A stretch of 48,238 nucleotides of DNA from the NCBI GenBank assembly GCA_018716625.1, contig DVJQ01000073.1, positions 1 to 48,238 of the forward strand, given 5' to 3'. Of this stretch, positions 33,134 to 40,574 are shown piece after piece. This DNA comes from Candidatus Galligastranaerophilus intestinavium. GTDB lineage: Bacteria; Cyanobacteriota; Vampirovibrionia; Gastranaerophilales; Gastranaerophilaceae. Made by a program: the position numbers and the translations under genes. The stretch's first letter is position 1. Every line of letters starts with the position of its first letter. Under the pieces are notes generated by a model. That model was not told the DNA's origin. It worked only from the letters and a program-made list of their open reading frames with translations, and ran no database searches.

Positions 33134-33708
33134 TACTCCATACCTTCTCTTGCGCTCACCCCTATATCCCAATAGTGCTTGACAGGGACAATTTCAGACA
33201 CAAGATGAGCAATGTCAATAATTTCCTGCTTGGCATTCCTGCCCGTTAAAACAATTTCCATATCCTCAGGTTTGTTTTTCAATACCTCAAGAACTTCGTT
33301 TAAATCAATTAATTCTAAATCAATTGCAATATTTATTTCATCCAATATAACAAGCTGGTATTTATTGTTCTTAATGGCATCTAGCGCTATATCCCAGCCT
33401 TTTTTTATTTCCTGCCTGTCAATATCCTCTATATTATCTCTCCAGACAATTCTGTCTGCGCCGGCGTTTACAATTTTAAAAGATTTTTTAATTTCATCGG
33501 ATAAATTTGCAAAAGAATACAACTCGCCATAGTCGCTTCCGCCTTTTGTAAACATTATAATAAGCACACGCCAATTACGCCCGAGCGCCCTTAGCGCAAG
33601 CCCTAAAGATGCGGTTGTTTTGCCCTTGCCATTACCTGTGTAAACCTGTATATAACCGTGTTTATTAAATCTTGGATTGTGTAAATCATTTTGCATTATA
33701 AAATTCAT
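33130..33708 (-). CDS. cobO: Corrinoid adenosyltransferase, CobA/CobO type
   Basis: Transfers the adenosyl group of ATP to cob(I)alamin. 192 residues with the P-loop YTGNGKGKTTASLGLALRA near 22, LIIMFTKGG, VILDEINIAIDLELI and LTGRNA, all typical of the CobA/BtuR family. No B12 riboswitch is visible upstream. It precedes the MCE gene. It implies use of adenosylcobalamin, by synthesis or salvage. Confidence 0.92.
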   Translation of the reverse strand: MNFIMQNDLHNPRFNKHGYIQVYTGNGKGKTTASLGLALRALGRNWRVLIIMFTKGGSDYGELYSFANLSDEIKKSFKIVNAGADRIVWRDNIEDIDRQEIKKGWDIALDAIKNNKYQLVILDEINIAIDLELIDLNEVLEVLKNKPEDMEIVLTGRNAKQEIIDIAHLVSEIVPVKHYWDIGVSAREGMEY

Positions 33709-33711
33709 TAT

Positions 33712-33741
33712 ACACTATATAAAAAAATCATAAAATAGTGT
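33712..33741. promoter_or_regulatory. Inverted repeat in the cobO divergent promoter
   Basis: ACACTAT (33712-33718) and ATAGTGT (33735-33741) form a perfect 7-bp inverted repeat with 16 bases between, in the 86-bp gap separating cobO from the next plus-strand gene. GTGTT-ATTTA-AACAC overlaps its right arm. Possible operator. Confidence 0.35.
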
Positions 33742-33794
33742 TATTTAAACACAATATCGGGGAATAAAAAAAGTATAAGGCAAGGACTAGAACT

Positions 33795-34310
33795 ATGGCT
33801 ATTTCTCCTATAAGTGCATTTTCAAATTATTCATATCTTTTTAATATAACCTCGCAAGATGAAAAAGCTGAACAAAAAGACAAGCTTAATCTTCTTATGA
33901 GCCAATATAACCTTGTTTCAACAGATGATTATGACAAAGATATCGAAAGATTAAGAGCCGCCATAATTCAGGAACAAATCGAAAGAGCAAGTCAAGAACA
34001 GGAAAAAAGCCAAGAAACAGAAGGCTATGAAGAACGTCCATGGTATGAAATTATGTGGAAGTTGGGACTTACACAAAACGACTCTATAAGAGAAGATTAT
34101 GACGATATTATGGATGAGCTTGACTATCGCATAATGAACGCACAGGATGAGGACGAGTATAACGAATATAATAATATGAGAATTCGTGCCGAAGAATACT
34201 TTAACGAATACAGCGAATATACAACCTCAAGAATTGACACAAGTTCGTCAAATCTTATAGGACTTTCCATGCTTGCAACCATGAATATGATGGATTTGAA
34301 TTTAATTTAG
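33795..34310 (+). CDS. Acidic helical protein of unknown function (171 aa)
   Basis: No signal peptide and no recognisable family. The N-terminus is Ser/Tyr/Phe-rich (MAISPISAFSNYSYLF), like the glycine-zipper protein at 17771. The body is strongly acidic and helical, rich in Glu, Asp, Tyr and Asn, and the last 20 residues are Met/Leu-rich. AAGGA lies nine bases before the ATG. Its stop overlaps that of the convergent gene by four bases. Confidence 0.55.
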   Translation: MAISPISAFSNYSYLFNITSQDEKAEQKDKLNLLMSQYNLVSTDDYDKDIERLRAAIIQEQIERASQEQEKSQETEGYEERPWYEIMWKLGLTQNDSIREDYDDIMDELDYRIMNAQDEDEYNEYNNMRIRAEEYFNEYSEYTTSRIDTSSSNLIGLSMLATMNMMDLNLI

Positions 34311-34801
34311 TAAAATTCTTCCTCATCTTCATATTCTTCGTCTTCACTTATTGCAGGCTCGGGTTCTTTTATAACCACGCCCATTTCAGTGAGCACTTCG
34401 CGTGCTTTGGGGCCATATGCCGTATCGGAGAAATTTTCTATAACCGTTTTTAAACAATCAATACACTCCGCCCTCATACCTCTTAATTTATAAAGCGTCC
34501 CCAATTTATAATAAAGAGGCGCATAAACAGGCTCCGGAGTCGTGTTCATAATCTCATCCAACTGCAATTTTAAATTAATTAAATTGTCGCTGTCCTCAGG
34601 AGAATATAGCTCACGTGTATAATATTTTCTTGTCAAAAGGTCGATTTTTTGAGTCATGTCTTTTAGTTGCTCTTCATCAACCTTGGGAGCTTCCTGTTTT
34701 TCTTTTGTGCTTTTTCTTGCAGCATCCGCGGGCATTGCGTAGTTAATTATACACAACATGCCAAACATAACAAGACAAATCAGCGTTATTATTTTTCTCA
34801 A
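34307..34801 (-). CDS. Exported TPR-like protein with acidic tail
   Basis: The longest open frame reaches 35128 but its first 109 codons lie opposite another gene and look non-coding. The TTG at 34801, seven bases after GAGGAG, gives 164 residues beginning with a signal peptide (RKIITLICLVMFGMLCII, cut near ADAA). A TPR-like helical pair follows (APLYYKLGTLYKLRGMRAECIDCL) and a tail of Glu/Asp/Tyr. A periplasmic assembly or binding role is possible; not a known family. Confidence 0.65.
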   Translation of the reverse strand: MRKIITLICLVMFGMLCIINYAMPADAARKSTKEKQEAPKVDEEQLKDMTQKIDLLTRKYYTRELYSPEDSDNLINLKLQLDEIMNTTPEPVYAPLYYKLGTLYKLRGMRAECIDCLKTVIENFSDTAYGPKAREVLTEMGVVIKEPEPAISEDEEYEDEEEFY

Positions 34802-34895
34802 AACTAAAACTCCTCTCTTATATAGTACAATAACCGATAAAATCTGCCTCAATCCAAAGTATGATATTTGTAAAAAAATTATTATATTTTGATAT

Positions 34896-35387
34896 ATGAG
34901 AAAAATTTTTATTGCACTGGTTTTATTATTTACACTTAACTGCGCACAGGCAGAAGTTTTGCGCGCAACAGTTTCTAAAGATGAGATACCAAAGGGCTTT
35001 TTTGGCACTTGGCATGTCACATCAAAATTAAGTGAAACAAACAATCCGGAACTTTTTAATACAATAAGCGTCGATATATGGACATTAGGAGGGTATGGTA
35101 ACACTTTAATTTTAGAAAACGTGCACACAGGTGCAAGTTCTTCTATTCAGGTCGAATCGCAAAAAAACTTGGACGGCAAGACCTTGAAATTCCAAAGGGT
35201 AAAATCAAATACCCGCGGGAATATGAAAATAGTCCAAAAAGAAAGCCCTGAGTTTAGGCTGGACGGCAATATTTTTACGGGTTATGATACCTATATTATT
35301 GAAAGATATGTAAATAACAAACTAATTCAAAAAGATGTAGTAAAATATAAAGTAGTAGGACAAAAAATATCGGGAGATTTGGGATAA
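34896..35387 (+). CDS. Exported beta-rich protein of unknown function
   Basis: 163 residues with a signal peptide (MRKIFIALVLLFTLNCAQA) and a beta-strand-rich mature part beginning GFFGTWHVTSKL. GxWxV with following alternating strands recalls a lipocalin-like or small barrel fold, but no family is recognised. The ATG follows a TATATT/TATAT stretch by only a few bases with no Shine-Dalgarno. trxB starts directly at the base after its stop codon. Confidence 0.65.
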   Translation: MRKIFIALVLLFTLNCAQAEVLRATVSKDEIPKGFFGTWHVTSKLSETNNPELFNTISVDIWTLGGYGNTLILENVHTGASSSIQVESQKNLDGKTLKFQRVKSNTRGNMKIVQKESPEFRLDGNIFTGYDTYIIERYVNNKLIQKDVVKYKVVGQKISGDLG

Positions 35388-36329
35388 ATGGAGAAGATTT
35401 TTGACACAATAATACTGGGCGGAGGCCCTGCAGGGATGAGCGCCGGTGTATATTGCGCAAGAGGAAACATAAATTGCGCCATAATTGACACGTCACTTTT
35501 GGGCGGACAACCGACAAACTACCTTGAGATTGAAAATTATTTAGGTTTTCCCTCGATTGAAGGTTGGGAGTTAAGCGAAAAATTTGAACAACACCTTGAT
35601 AAATTTAATGTAGAAAAATTCACCATGGAAGAAATTCAAAATGTGGATTTGATTTCAAACCCTAAAGTTATAACAACTCTAAAAGGAGTATATAAGGCAC
35701 ACAGCGTAATTATTGCAACAGGCGCAAAGTCAACAAAATTGGGTGTTAGGGGCGAAAACGAATTTGTAGGCAAGGGTGTCAGCTACTGTGCAGTGTGCGA
35801 CGGAGCCTTTTACAAAGACAAAACCGTTGTAGTAGTAGGCGGAGGCAATGCCGCAGTTGAAGAAGGCTGCTATTTAACAAAATTTGCAAAAAAAGTTTAT
35901 ATAGTTCATCGCAGAGATTCCCTGCGTGCAGACAAAATTGTCCAACAAAGAGCTTTTAATAATGATAAAGTTGAATTTATCTGGGACAGTGTCGTTGAAG
36001 AAATTAATGGTGAAAATAAAGTAGAAAAAGTTGTAATTAAAAATGTTAAAACAAACAAAACTCAAGAACTTGAGACAGACGGCGTTTTCCCCTACATCGG
36101 CTTTAGTCCCAACTGCGAAAGCTTTAACGGACAACTAAAACAAGATAACAGAGGCTTTATTGTGGTTGATGAAAATATGCAAAGTTCCATCCCCGGGGTA
36201 TTTGCAATAGGCGACGTTCGTGTAACGCCTCTAAGGCAGGTAATTACAGCAGTTGCAGACGGCGCTGTCGCAGGTGTAAGCGCAATAAAATATGTAGAAG
36301 AAGTTTCAAAGCAAAAAGTGGAAGCATAA
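35388..36329 (+). CDS. trxB: Thioredoxin reductase
   Basis: NADPH- or ferredoxin-linked flavoprotein of 313 residues that reduces thioredoxin. FAD motif GGGPAGMSAG (11-20), redox pair CAVC at 134-137, NAD(P) motif VVGGGNAAVEEG, and the C-terminal FAD segment GVFAIGDVR. HRRDSLRAD after the second Rossmann motif is the usual NADPH-binding sequence. It is directly abutted by the upstream exported-protein gene and followed 26 bases later by an alcohol dehydrogenase. Confidence 0.95.
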   Translation: MEKIFDTIILGGGPAGMSAGVYCARGNINCAIIDTSLLGGQPTNYLEIENYLGFPSIEGWELSEKFEQHLDKFNVEKFTMEEIQNVDLISNPKVITTLKGVYKAHSVIIATGAKSTKLGVRGENEFVGKGVSYCAVCDGAFYKDKTVVVVGGGNAAVEEGCYLTKFAKKVYIVHRRDSLRADKIVQQRAFNNDKVEFIWDSVVEEINGENKVEKVVIKNVKTNKTQELETDGVFPYIGFSPNCESFNGQLKQDNRGFIVVDENMQSSIPGVFAIGDVRVTPLRQVITAVADGAVAGVSAIKYVEEVSKQKVEA

Positions 36330-36355
36330 AAGAGATTTGGAGGATTTTTTAGCAA

Positions 36356-37324
36356 ATGAAGGCAGTAGTATTTGATGAAAACTTAAAACTTGTTGATAAC
36401 TATGAAACACCAATGCCAAAAAAAGGCGAAGTGCTTATTAAAACTCGCATGTCAGGTATTTGTAATACCGACCTTGAAATTACAAAAGGGTACATGGGCT
36501 ACAAGGGTGTTTTAGGACATGAGTTTGTAGGTGATGTGGTAAAAGTCGGCGATGAGTGTGATTTTAAATGGATGGGCAAAAGAGTTGTAGGTGAAATTAA
36601 CTGCGGCTGCAACAATGACCCTTGGTGCGCACAAAACCTGCAAAGACACTGCCCCAACCGTCAAACTCTGGGCATTTGGCAAAAAGACGGCTGTTTTAGC
36701 GAATATTTTACCTTGCCTGTTGAAAATTTACTTGAAGTACCCCAAAGTTTAAGCGACGAGGAGGCAACATTTGTTGAGCCTGTGGCTGCTGCTATGGAGA
36801 TAACCGAACAGTTGCACATAAAACCTGCCGACAAAGTTGCACTTTTGGGCGATGGTAAGCTGGGGCTTTGTATAGCGCTTGTGCTAAATGCCCTAAATGT
36901 TGATTTGCTGCACATAGGAAAGCACCAAAACAAGCTTGAAATATCACGCAAAGCTGGCGTTAAGACTAAAATGCTGCAAGATTTAAGACCCGAGGATAAC
37001 AAGTCTTTTGATATTGTAATTGAGGCAACAGGCTCAACGGGCGGATTTGAAACCTCTTTGGCATTGACAAAGCCAAGAGGAGTGCTTGTGCTAAAAAGTA
37101 CAATAGCTGCAAAAGAAGGCTTGAACCTTGCACCTGTGGTTATTGATGAAATAACGGTCTTGGGCTCTCGCTGCGGACAATTTGCCCCTGCTCTAAGGCT
37201 TATGGGTGCAAAAAAACTGGATATAAAACCGCTTATAAGCGAAATTTATCCTATTGATAAAGCCCTTGAAGCTTTTGAAAAGAATAAGGAAAAAGATGTA
37301 TTGAAAGTTCTTTTGAAGTTTTAA
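36356..37324 (+). CDS. Zinc-dependent alcohol dehydrogenase-like (MDR) protein
   Basis: Medium-chain dehydrogenase of 322 residues. Catalytic zinc ligands C36 (GICNTDLE) and H55-E56 (LGHEFVG) are present. The structural zinc cluster (GCNNDPWCAQNLQRHC) is retained. The Rossmann motif is LLGDGKLGL (atypical, with Asp), followed by VIEATGSTGGFE. The substrate cannot be inferred; threonine- or polyol-dehydrogenase-like chemistry is possible. GGAGGA lies about 11 bases before the ATG. Probably the last gene of the trxB unit. Confidence 0.85.
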   Translation: MKAVVFDENLKLVDNYETPMPKKGEVLIKTRMSGICNTDLEITKGYMGYKGVLGHEFVGDVVKVGDECDFKWMGKRVVGEINCGCNNDPWCAQNLQRHCPNRQTLGIWQKDGCFSEYFTLPVENLLEVPQSLSDEEATFVEPVAAAMEITEQLHIKPADKVALLGDGKLGLCIALVLNALNVDLLHIGKHQNKLEISRKAGVKTKMLQDLRPEDNKSFDIVIEATGSTGGFETSLALTKPRGVLVLKSTIAAKEGLNLAPVVIDEITVLGSRCGQFAPALRLMGAKKLDIKPLISEIYPIDKALEAFEKNKEKDVLKVLLKF

Positions 37325-37350
37325 ATGTTTAATAAGTACTGTTGTTTATG

Positions 37351-37382
37351 CTATATTGAAGCATAGATATGCCTCAATATAG
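37351..37382. promoter_or_regulatory. 32-bp near-perfect palindrome before the first XRE gene
   Basis: CTATATTGA-A-GCATA-GA-TATGC-C-TCAATATAG: fourteen paired positions with one mismatch. It lies 30 bases before the XRE start and 27 bases after the alcohol dehydrogenase stop. With no T-tract it is more likely an operator than a terminator, possibly for autoregulation. Confidence 0.55.
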
Positions 37383-37411
37383 GGTTATAAATATGCTGTG
37401 AAAATTCCATA

Positions 37412-37741
37412 ATGTTGTCTATGACAGAATTTCAAAAGCAATTTGCAAACAAGCTAAAAGAAATAAGAATTGCATCAGGCTTATCACAAGAAAAACTTGC
37501 GGAAAAACTCGGAGTTGCAACAAAAACAGTAAGTTACTGGGAAAACGGACACAACGCAGTTACATTTAACAAAATTCCGCTGATAGCAAAGGCTCTTAAC
37601 GTTCCTGTGTATAAATTATTTGTATTTGGAGATATACTTAGCGGCGATGATGATGAAATTTCAGAGCTTATAAACTCCCTAACCGAAAGAGAACGTCTTT
37701 GTATTTCAAAAGTCATTAAAGCAATATTAGCTCTTAAATAA
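37412..37741 (+). CDS. XRE-family helix-turn-helix regulator
   Basis: 109 residues. The N-terminal HTH_3 domain (about 10-65) has the typical IRIASGLSQEKLAEKLGVAT and VSYWENGHNAV recognition region. The C-terminal acidic helix may dimerise. It starts with ATG at 37412 or 37421, without a clear ribosome-binding site. A palindrome upstream and a terminator downstream mark a single-gene unit. Confidence 0.88.
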   Translation: MLSMTEFQKQFANKLKEIRIASGLSQEKLAEKLGVATKTVSYWENGHNAVTFNKIPLIAKALNVPVYKLFVFGDILSGDDDEISELINSLTERERLCISKVIKAILALK

Positions 37742-37749
37742 TAAAATCA

Positions 37750-37780
37750 TTTGCCCGATAAAAACTATCGGGCAAACTTT
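37750..37780 (+). terminator. Terminator after the first XRE gene
   Basis: TTTGCCCGATA-AAAAC-TATCGGGCAAA, an 11-bp stem, followed by CTTTTG. Confidence 0.85.
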
Positions 37781-37848
37781 TGTCTGGAATATTAATTCAA
37801 ATATTTTTTATAATTTGTTTCTAAATTTGAATATTTTACAATGTTTAC

Positions 37849-37863
37849 ATAGTAATTTACTAT
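37849..37863. promoter_or_regulatory. 15-bp perfect palindrome before the second XRE gene
   Basis: ATAGTAA-T-TTACTAT is a perfect dyad overlapping the end of a TTTACA-ATG-TTTACA pair (37835-37849). It lies about 77 bases before the XRE start. Size and symmetry fit a dimeric XRE operator. Confidence 0.5.
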
Positions 37864-37939
37864 AATTTTTTAGTATTTGCAACAAATTTACTTATTGTGC
37901 GTCGTTCTTTAATGTTCTTGAATAACATAATATATTTTT

Positions 37940-38266
37940 ATGAAAAAAGTCAGCAAAATAAAAAAATTATTAGGATTGAGAATAAAAGAACTTAGAGGGA
38001 AAAAAGGCTACTCCCAACAAAAATTGGCAGAGCTTGTAAACATTGACCAAAGAAACATAAGCAACATAGAATGCGGGAACACTTTCCCGTCAAAGTGTTT
38101 TATGGAGCTTGCCTTAGCGCTTGATGTAGAGCTTAAAGACATGTTTGATTTTTCGCATTTGGAATTGGATATAAAGCAAATGCGTCAAACTATTAAAAAC
38201 GAGCTTAAAAACCTTACTGATGACAATATAAAAATAATCTATCGGTTAATAAAATCAATGAAATAA
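37940..38266 (+). CDS. XRE-family helix-turn-helix regulator
   Basis: 108 residues with an HTH_3 domain (LGLRIKELRGKKGYSQQKLA, then NIDQRNISNIECGNTFPS) at about 10-65. A short helical C-terminus ending IIYRLIKSMK follows. Different enough from the preceding regulator not to be a recent duplicate. No toxin or phage gene adjoins. A bidirectional terminator follows. Confidence 0.88.
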   Translation: MKKVSKIKKLLGLRIKELRGKKGYSQQKLAELVNIDQRNISNIECGNTFPSKCFMELALALDVELKDMFDFSHLELDIKQMRQTIKNELKNLTDDNIKIIYRLIKSMK

Positions 38267-38267
38267 C

Positions 38268-38300
38268 AAAAAACCCGCCATTTAGGCGGGTTTAATTTTT
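38268..38300. terminator. Bidirectional terminator
   Basis: AAACCCGCC-ATTTA-GGCGGGTTT with T-rich tracts on both strands (TTTAATTTTTT forward, TTTTTTGTT reverse) serves the XRE gene and the convergent transglycosylase. Confidence 0.9.
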
Positions 38301-38800
38301 TAAAGAGTATCTGAAACTACGCTTTTAATTTCAGGATCAGCTTTTAGAGCATTATATTCCTGTTTAATTCTTGAAATAAAAGCTTTTGTTTCTTTAAAAG
38401 GAGGTACGCCTTTATACCTTGCAACATTGCCGGGGCCTGCATTGTAGGCTGCAAGAGCCAAGTCCATAGAACCGTATTTTTTGTACATCATTTGATAGTA
38501 CATAATGCCGCCTTTAATGTTTTCATGTTGCACATGCGGGTTAACGCCCAGCCTGCGTGCGGTATCGGGCATAAGTTGAAATAAACCCACAGCACCTGAG
38601 GGGTTTTTCTTATTCGGGTTAAAATTAGATTCAAGTTTTGCAATACTTAGCGCAACAAACGGGTCTACGCCCATTTTAAGCGCTGTTTGGGCTATTGCTT
38701 TTTGAACTTCTTGTGGCGATTGGGCTGCCTGTGCTTTGTCTAATGAACCTAAAAATAGGCAAAAACTCATCAGCAAAGCTGCCATTAGCTTTTTCGTCAT
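38300..38800 (-). CDS. Lytic transglycosylase, SLT/LT-type
   Basis: Cleaves peptidoglycan glycan strands in the periplasm. A signal peptide (residues 1-25, ending DKAQA) is followed by the Slt70-type catalytic domain. Catalytic E57 is in IAKLESNFNP; GAVGLFQLMPDTA and ALAAYNAGPGNVARY are also present. 166 residues, a minimal single-domain enzyme with no LysM. GAGGATGAAACC precedes the ATG. Confidence 0.93.
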   Translation of the reverse strand: MTKKLMAALLMSFCLFLGSLDKAQAAQSPQEVQKAIAQTALKMGVDPFVALSIAKLESNFNPNKKNPSGAVGLFQLMPDTARRLGVNPHVQHENIKGGIMYYQMMYKKYGSMDLALAAYNAGPGNVARYKGVPPFKETKAFISRIKQEYNALKADPEIKSVVSDTL

Positions 38801-38907
38801 GGTTTCATCCTCATTATTCTCTTTTTTTTAAACAGGGTAAAAATCGAGTTTTGCTTACTTACTACACATACTATTCGCGAAACCGACATAACCCTAGTTT
38901 CAAATCT

Positions 38908-38935
38908 ACTATACTATAAAAATAAAATTTTGCAA
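38908..38935 (-). promoter_or_regulatory. Promoter of the lytic transglycosylase gene
   Basis: On the minus strand TTGCAA (38935-38930), a 16-bp spacer and TATAGT (38913-38908) lie about 100 bases before the ATG. The rest of 38801-39107 contains an AATATA-GT-TATATT dyad near 39005-39020 and the tRNA promoter, and no convincing gene. Confidence 0.5.
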
Positions 38936-39054
38936 CCCCTAATTTTTTTTGCATATGCCCATTTACCTTGTGGCACTTAGGATACAGCTATTGCTACAAA
39001 TATAGAATATAGTTATATTTTGACATAAATTTTACAAAATTCAGTCATTTTGTC

Positions 39055-39083
39055 TTGATTGTTTTAAGTATTTTTGATAGGAT
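39055..39083 (+). promoter_or_regulatory. Promoter of tRNA-Ser
   Basis: TTGATT, a 17-bp spacer and TAGGAT put transcription start near 39090, about 18 bases before the mature tRNA. Confidence 0.55.
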
Positions 39084-39107
39084 TTTATTATTGAAAATTT
39101 TATATTT

Positions 39108-39196
39108 GGAGAAATGGCCGAGTGGCTGAAGGCGGCACCCTGCTAAGGTGTTATGTGGAGTAATCTGCATCGAGGGTTCGAATCCCTCTTTCTCCG
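39108..39196 (+). tRNA. tRNA-Ser(GCU)
   Basis: 89 nt. The acceptor GGAGAAA pairs with TTTCTCC, discriminator G. D-arm GCCGAGTGGCTGAAGGC; anticodon loop CTGCTAA (anticodon GCT) on a GCACC/GGTGT stem; a long variable arm typical of class II; T-arm GAGGGTTCGAATCCCTC. CCA is not encoded. It decodes AGC/AGU. Confidence 0.96.
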
Positions 39197-39227
39197 ATTT
39201 TTGTTTGATTAATTAAAATTTAAACAT

Positions 39228-39263
39228 AAAAAAATACTCCCTAAATTCAGAGAGTATTTTTTT
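39228..39263 (+). terminator. Terminator after tRNA-Ser
   Basis: AAATACTC and GAGTATTT form an 8-bp stem followed by TTTTTTT. It may also be read from the opposite strand to end the repeat-protein transcript. Confidence 0.8.
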
Positions 39264-39298
39264 GCAAATTAAATTAAAATACATGCAGCAGTTTTAAA

Positions 39299-40453
39299 TT
39301 ACTGGCCGCCGTCTTCATAGGCGATAAATGTTGTAGCATTAATGCTGCCAAAATCATTGTCATCAGGCAATGTTAATTCAGGGAAATCATCCTGAGGTTT
39401 GTCAACTTCCGGCTGTTCGTCACAACCGCCATCGTTATTGTTGTCATCATCTACGCTTGGCGTATCTTCGTTATTGTTATCGTCATCTACGCTTGGTACA
39501 TCAACATTATCATCGCCGCAGCTTGGAGGTGTAACGTCCTGACCGCCGTCTTCGCATCTTGTAGCGGTAATATTTCCATCATCACCTGCCGAGCCGCCGC
39601 ACTCAAGCATTGCAAGAGTTACAGCACCGCCGCCCCAGTGGTGGTGTCCCCAGTGGTGGTGTCCCCAAAATGGCTTATCGCCCCAGCTTGGTTTATCGCA
39701 ATCGGGTTTATCGCCCCAGCTTGGTCTGTCAGAATCGCTGCCGCCTTCTTCGTACATTGCTTTTGTGCTTATTTGTCCGTCTAATGACGAACCGCCCTCT
39801 TCAAGCATTGCAAGCGTCATTATTCCGTCGTTTAAGTTAGTTTCACCTGATGTATCATCGCCTGTGCTGCCGCCTATAGAATCGCTGCCGCCTTCTTCGT
39901 ACATTGCTTTTGTGCTTATTTGTCCGTCTAATGACGAACCGCCCTCTTCAAGCATTGCAAGCGTCATTATTCCATCGTTAGGATCAGAATCGCCGCCGCT
40001 TTCACCAAGTGTCTTTGTAACATTTGTACTGTCATCTGAAGAAGAGCTTCCGCCTTCTTCTTTAACGGCTGTTGTCGCAGAATTACTGTCATCTCCCCAA
40101 CTTGGCTTATCACAAACGCTTCCGCCTTCTTCATAAGTTGCATATGTTGTAGCCGAGTTGTGCCAACCAAAAATGCCGTTAAAAATACCATTAAAAATAT
40201 TTGAACCAAAATCACAATCAGACCACAAAGTAGATACTGAACACCTTGCACCATCGTTATAATTCACAAAAGTATCATAACTGTCACTTTCGCTTGTATT
40301 TTTCTCAAAACATTTATTTGTATTTGAGCTTACGGATTTATTTGTTTGGCTTGTCGAATTTGTATAGTCTTCACTTGCGGCAGAACTTCCTGTTGTGCCA
40401 TTTACATTTTTCTTAAAAAAACTGTCACCAAAACATCCGTTTAGCCAAAACAT
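39299..40453 (-). CDS. Putative multi-core graspetide precursor (T-x4-E-E-G-G repeat protein)
   Basis: 384 residues with no known family. Ten modules fit T-x4-E-[E/D/S/C]-G-G-[S/Q/D], with the Thr at residues 103, 127, 146, 164, 181, 213, 230, 279, 296 and 375. Examples are TYATYEEGGS, TLAMLEEGGS, TKAMYEEGGS and TFIAYEDGGQ, the last ending the protein. A degenerate copy, TFVNYNDGA, begins at 61. Linkers are Ser/Asp/Asn-rich, with PSWGD repeats and a HHHWGHHHW segment at 265-273. The leader-like first 100 residues lack a signal peptide. GGAGCAAAAGGCG precedes the ATG. The ATP-grasp gene is divergent. The alternative is an acidic surface protein. Confidence 0.6.
   Translation of the reverse strand: MFWLNGCFGDSFFKKNVNGTTGSSAASEDYTNSTSQTNKSVSSNTNKCFEKNTSESDSYDTFVNYNDGARCSVSTLWSDCDFGSNIFNGIFNGIFGWHNSATTYATYEEGGSVCDKPSWGDDSNSATTAVKEEGGSSSSDDSTNVTKTLGESGGDSDPNDGIMTLAMLEEGGSSLDGQISTKAMYEEGGSDSIGGSTGDDTSGETNLNDGIMTLAMLEEGGSSLDGQISTKAMYEEGGSDSDRPSWGDKPDCDKPSWGDKPFWGHHHWGHHHWGGGAVTLAMLECGGSAGDDGNITATRCEDGGQDVTPPSCGDDNVDVPSVDDDNNNEDTPSVDDDNNNDGGCDEQPEVDKPQDDFPELTLPDDNDFGSINATTFIAYEDGGQ
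39731..39973. repeat. Exact 96-bp direct repeat inside the repeat-protein gene
   Basis: Bases 39731-39826 and 39878-39973 are identical over 96 bp, 147 bp (49 codons) apart, and keep the reading frame. Each copy encodes the adjacent TLAMLEEGG and TKAMYEEGGSDS modules. This is a recent in-frame duplication or a product of recombination. Confidence 0.9.
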
Positions 40454-40538
40454 CGCCTTTTGCTCCTTTTTTCAATCTATGTCATCATGCTAACAATCGG
40501 AAATTTTTATCATTCCTTTAGAAAAAATTATATAATTG

Positions 40539-40560
40539 TTACAATTTGAAATAATTGTAA
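40539..40560. promoter_or_regulatory. Perfect inverted repeat between precursor and ATP-grasp genes
   Basis: TTACAATT-TGAAAT-AATTGTAA: 8-bp perfect arms covering the -35 of the ATP-grasp promoter. The left arm extended as GTTACAAT also matches an HLR1 half-site. It could coordinate both divergent genes. Confidence 0.5.
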
Positions 40561-40574
40561 AAATATTTTAATAT
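40546..40574 (+). promoter_or_regulatory. Promoter of the ATP-grasp gene
   Basis: TTGAAA (40546-40551), a 17-bp spacer and TAATAT (40569-40574), about 17 bases before the ATG. On the opposite strand a TATAAT at about 40530-40535 may serve the precursor gene. Confidence 0.55.

Noticed and set aside
33709-33794. Cobalamin riboswitch before cobO
   Set aside because: The gap is only 86 bp and lacks the B12 box and the multi-helix structure.
34802-35128. N-terminal extension of the exported TPR-like protein
   Set aside because: The extra 109 codons lie antisense to a gene with a signal peptide, and a well-placed GAGGAG plus signal peptide start at 34801.
39731-39973. Direct repeats as a possible CRISPR array
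   Set aside because: Only two copies of 96 bp, inside an open reading frame and encoding the protein modules; no short repeat-spacer pattern.
39610-40254. Long open frames on the plus strand and in another minus frame through the repeat gene
   Set aside because: Repetitive DNA opens several frames. Only the 384-residue frame has a ribosome-binding site, a constant T-x4-E spacing and variation concentrated between the motif residues.
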